Positions 34,906 through 37,410 of a stretch of 37,410 nucleotides of DNA are shown one piece after another. Position 1 is the first letter of the stretch. The number at the start of each line of letters is the position of its first letter. A program made the translations under genes and the position numbers. The notes beneath the pieces were generated by a model. It was not told the DNA's origin and did no database searches. It saw nothing but the letters and a program-made list of their open reading frames with translations. The DNA comes from Deltaproteobacteria bacterium (GTDB lineage: Bacteria; Desulfobacterota; DSM-4660; Desulfatiglandales; B25-G16): positions 3,971,021 to 4,008,430 of the forward strand of contig CP070673.1 of NCBI GenBank assembly GCA_020351915.1. The letters are read 5' to 3'.

Positions 34906-35170
34906 TCACCCTCGTAAATCTTCTTCATGAGCCTGGCCCTGTTTGTGCGATCGTGCTTCGATGATCTGTCTGATTCTGGTAGGTAAGGTATCAGGCCATC
35001 GTGGTTCTCCTTTGTGCCTCCACCCCGAGGTACCTACCGTAGGGGACTCCCCATACTGCCGTACCAAGTGCTCGCCTTCATTAAGGACAGAGGAGCACAG
35101 GGCCGCTAACCATTCCATCGCATCGAATACTTTCTGCCTATTTGGTGATTGTCCACTAAAATCAGAGCTG
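34906..35170 (-). pseudogene. IS91-like transposase scrap (minus strand)
   Basis: From about 35170 the frame reads FSGQSPNRQKVFDAMEWLAA and LCSSVLNEGEHLVRQYG, the conserved D-A-x-E-W-L-A-x-L-x-S-H-x-P-x-K-G-E-Q-x-V-R-Y-Y-G block of IS91-type transposases. Past QYG the similarity is lost. In an intact protein this block lies some 30 to 40 residues before the segment found at 34735 on the opposite strand, so the element has been broken and rearranged. Confidence 0.65.
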
Positions 35171-35178
35171 AAAGATAT

Positions 35179-36807
35179 CTATTTCTTGCTTTCTTGTAAG
35201 AGCTTTGCCTCTATATCTTCCCGGAGCGCTTTCTTGGACACTTTGTCTACGCTGGTATAAGGAAATGAGTCCACGATTTCGAGTCGCTCAGGGTATTTAA
35301 ATTTAGCGACCCTTCTATTTGCTAAAGCTTCTGTCAAATCCTGGAGAGTAAGCTCTGCTCCCTCTTCGGGTATGACGTAGGCACATGCCTTTTCTCCTAG
35401 TTCCGGATCGGACATGGGGATAACAGCGATACGGCTAATCTTAGGATGATCAATAAGTAGATCCTCTACTTCCTCAGCGCTGATCTTTTCTCCTCCGCGG
35501 TTAATCACATCCTTCCTGCGTCCTTCAACGATGACATTTCCATCTTCATCCAATCGCACCAGATCCCCTGACCAGTAAAACCCGTCGGAATCGATAGCTT
35601 TCCGGTTATACTCTTCTGCCTTATAGTAACCCCGAATGGTATAGGGGCCCCGGCAGATCAGCTCGCCTAATTCACCTGGAGGAACCTCCTTACCTTCCTC
35701 ATCGACTACCTTGATTTCATCCCATGGCGAAATGGGCTTACCCACTGTTTCATACCGCGTTTTTTCTGTATCATCTAAACGCGGAATAAGAACCACACCT
35801 TCCGTCATCCCAAACACCTGCAAAAATACCCCTGGTAGTTTATTCCCTATTTTATATGCCATACTGGGAGGCATCTTTTGCGCTCCGGTCCCGGTGAGCC
35901 TGAGTGAAGAATAATCGTATTTATCAAAGTCAGGAAATTCAAGCCAGCGATAGAAGATGGTAGGCACCGTGAAGAGATGGGTAACCTTCTCCTTCTCGAT
36001 GGTTCGACTAATGGCCTCCGGGTCAAATCGACAAACAACAGCTGTCCCTCCCGTAAGAAGGGCCGGGTGAACCAGGTGATTCAACGTTGCATTATGAGCT
36101 AAAGGCAAGGGGACCATCATGACATCCTTTTCTGTGAACGCCAATCTCTGGATGATTGCCTGGTTATTATAAATGTAATCGTTTTGGGTGCGGGGGATGA
36201 CCTTAGGTGTGCCCGTTGTGCCTCCTGAAAGCTGCAAAACAGCAACTTCGAGCGGGTCAGGTTGGGGGAATCCTTGATCGCCCCTGACATCCGATTTAAG
36301 CAGCTCATCCAAAGGATGATATCCTCCCCGCGCCTTACCGCTAACGATAATATGCTTTAGGGTGGGGCATTGGGCCTGGATTTCCCCTGCCATTTCTTGA
36401 AAATCATGTCCACGATAAACATCTGGAATCATATAGGCTACCGCCTCCGTGAGATTAGCGAGATAGACGAGCTCCTTTTCTCGGTGGGGAAGTAAGCACA
36501 TCACACTGATGAGGCCAGCCAGGTGGCAGGCCCAATAACCATAGAAAAACTCCAAGGAGTTTGGCAATTGAAATAGGACCCTCTCCGTAGGCTTCAGCCC
36601 CAGGTTCATCAGACCGCAGGCCAAACTCTTTGCCTTTTCTCCTAGTTCACGATAGGTGACCCGCACGTCGCCCTCTACAAGGGCAATACGCTCACTATGC
36701 TCAGTCACAGATTCTAGGAAGACTTGACCAAAGTTCTTGTTGGGCCAGCATTCTCGGGCATATTCTTCTTCCCGCTCTTTGGGCCATGGTACTGCTCCTT
36801 GAATCAT
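35179..36807 (-). CDS. AMP-forming aryl-acid ligase, DhbE/EntE-like
   Basis: 542 residues, the length of 2,3-dihydroxybenzoate-AMP ligases; ATG at 36807 behind GGAGGGAGG. Similarity to DhbE runs end to end: VPWPKEREEEYARECWPNKN, VLFQLPNSLEFFYGYWACHL, AYMIPDVYRGHDFQEM, LQLSGGTTGTPKVIPRTQND, LQVFGMTEGVVLIPRLDD, GPYTIRGYYKAEEYNRKAID and EGRRKDVINRGGEKISAEEV, with the A10 lysine in SVDKVSKKALRE. The aryl-acid pocket motif HNYPLSS of DhbE reads HNATLNH here, so Tyr and Ser contacts are changed and the substrate is likely not 2,3-dihydroxybenzoate. No siderophore synthesis genes are nearby; a catabolic CoA-ligase role is more plausible. Confidence 0.9.
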   Translation of the reverse strand: MIQGAVPWPKEREEEYARECWPNKNFGQVFLESVTEHSERIALVEGDVRVTYRELGEKAKSLACGLMNLGLKPTERVLFQLPNSLEFFYGYWACHLAGLISVMCLLPHREKELVYLANLTEAVAYMIPDVYRGHDFQEMAGEIQAQCPTLKHIIVSGKARGGYHPLDELLKSDVRGDQGFPQPDPLEVAVLQLSGGTTGTPKVIPRTQNDYIYNNQAIIQRLAFTEKDVMMVPLPLAHNATLNHLVHPALLTGGTAVVCRFDPEAISRTIEKEKVTHLFTVPTIFYRWLEFPDFDKYDYSSLRLTGTGAQKMPPSMAYKIGNKLPGVFLQVFGMTEGVVLIPRLDDTEKTRYETVGKPISPWDEIKVVDEEGKEVPPGELGELICRGPYTIRGYYKAEEYNRKAIDSDGFYWSGDLVRLDEDGNVIVEGRRKDVINRGGEKISAEEVEDLLIDHPKISRIAVIPMSDPELGEKACAYVIPEEGAELTLQDLTEALANRRVAKFKYPERLEIVDSFPYTSVDKVSKKALREDIEAKLLQESKK

Positions 36808-37186
36808 AGGAATTTTCCTCCCTCCTCATGTGTTTCATTGTGCCTAAGCAGGGCGTCTTTTTTTCGGGCATGGCAAACTGCTTGGGTTGGTTGTTGAAAA
36901 GGTAATCTCCTCTTTGGGCCATTGGCTAAATCAAATGAAGTTAGGTAGTTGGTATGGTCCAACCCCAGAGGAAACAAAGAAGAAGAGACCTTTGCATTTC
37001 CCATAAAGTGCTTCAACTAGCCGTCTGTGGCAACTTTGTGCCAAAAATTGGCATCTCGCCTTTACTCCTTTGCCTGTTTTTCAGAGGGTTTTTCTTGGAT
37101 ACTCGCATCTCCCATTCATATTAAACCTTTTACATTCCCATCTGTCCCATTTTCTCTCTCTGTGGACACGCTCACCCCCTTTCGGT
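36808..37186. other. Intergenic region with nested palindromes upstream of the DhbE-like gene
   Basis: No gene. TGCCAA (37039-37044) and TTGGCA (37048-37053) are inverted, and TGGCA (37028-37032) with TGCCA (37039-37043) make a second dyad that shares the middle half-site. Three alternating half-sites of this type suggest a cooperative operator roughly 220 bases ahead of the ligase start. Confidence 0.35.
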
Positions 37187-37410
37187 TTAGGTTGCTCCGA
37201 TGATCTGTGATCCCCTGAATAGGGTAAAGGCCCCCTGCCTCCAGAGGGTATCCCACATATTCTTTCCAATAGTGGTAAACCTCGCCCTATACGCCCCATC
37301 ATGAAGATGACTCAACCCGAAGTCCTGTTCGACGATGTAACGCTTCTGGGCCAAGTGCTTGTTTCTTGATCTCACATCGTTCGTTAATTTGGGAGCAGTG
37401 GTATCCTTCC
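37187..37410 (-). CDS. DDE transposase, C-terminal part (runs off the window)
   Basis: The minus-strand frame is open to the window edge and begins KDTTAPKLTNDVRSRNKHLA, then QKRYIVEQDFGLSHLHDGAY, RARFTTIGKNMWDTLWRQGA and FTLFRGSQIIGAT. The R-Y-I-V-E-Q segment with its glutamate is the third acidic residue region of IS4/IS5/IS1182-like DDE transposases, and the end is a natural C-terminus. The N-terminal part lies beyond base 37410, so integrity cannot be judged. Confidence 0.7.
   Translation of the reverse strand, partial: KDTTAPKLTNDVRSRNKHLAQKRYIVEQDFGLSHLHDGAYRARFTTIGKNMWDTLWRQGAFTLFRGSQIIGAT

Noticed and set aside
37028-37053. Sigma-54-like box TGGCAC...TTGCC on the minus strand upstream of the DhbE-like ligase
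   Set aside because: The GG and GC elements are 9 bases apart instead of 10, which normally abolishes sigma-54 recognition. The sequence is better explained by the overlapping palindromes.
37081-37302. Minus-strand frame overlapping the DDE transposase end
   Set aside because: Shadow of the transposase reading frame; glycine/arginine-rich and without motifs.

Overview
The window looks like accessory catabolic DNA from a strictly anaerobic bacterium. The best guess is a sulfate-reducing or syntrophic deltaproteobacterium (Desulfobacterota). This rests on gene content: a tungsten-type aldehyde:ferredoxin oxidoreductase (AOR) with a polyferredoxin partner, a TAXI-type TRAP transporter, three AMP-forming acyl-CoA ligases, an NDP-forming acyl-CoA synthetase alpha subunit, phosphotransbutyrylase/butyrate kinase, and an Fe-S/FMN/FAD enoate-reductase-like enzyme. 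No rRNA, tRNA or single-copy marker is present, so the taxonomy is inference.

Layout. 1-6.6 kb (+ strand): the 3' part of a molybdenum hydroxylase large subunit, an OYE-type 2,4-dienoyl-CoA/enoate reductase-like flavoprotein, a phytoene-desaturase-like FAD oxidoreductase, a small C-terminally anchored protein and an SDR. 6.8-10.8 kb (- strand): RidA-like protein, NDP-forming acyl-CoA synthetase alpha subunit and an AMP-ligase. 11.6-12.1 kb (+): a second RidA-like protein. 12.2-15.2 kb (-): zinc-finger polyferredoxin, AOR, then a small protein ending in GGG that resembles a ThiS/MoaD sulfur carrier. 15.7-20 kb (-): two proteins of the Asp/Glu racemase superfamily that lack the usual catalytic cysteines, an orphan ABC binding protein, and relics of an ISL3 transposase and an ABC permease. 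20-26.9 kb: a TRAP/TAXI transporter, a possible SnoaL-like protein, a frameshifted MBL-fold hydrolase and a LysR regulator, all lying between two non-overlapping pieces of a RAYT transposase. 26.9-34.7 kb: MFS carrier, group II intron remnant, acyl-CoA ligase, acyl-CoA dehydrogenase relic, then ptb and a buk interrupted by two amber codons, the pair being flanked by ~330-350 bp imperfect direct repeats, then an EamA exporter. 34.7-37.4 kb: IS91-like scraps, a DhbE/EntE-like ligase and the 3' end of a DDE transposase running off the edge.

How the genes may work together (inference): organic acids enter through the TRAP or MFS carrier, are activated by the CoA ligases, and are reduced or oxidised by the OYE-like, SDR, AOR and Mo-hydroxylase enzymes. 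The RidA-like and racemase-like proteins would handle a nitrogenous or enol/enamine intermediate. Ptb-Buk would once have recovered ATP. The exact substrate cannot be read from the sequence.

The outstanding feature is decay and mosaicism. At least seven gene or transposon relics can be read in the gaps, mostly with in-frame stops or frameshifts. The region looks like a heavily reworked island rather than one intact operon.
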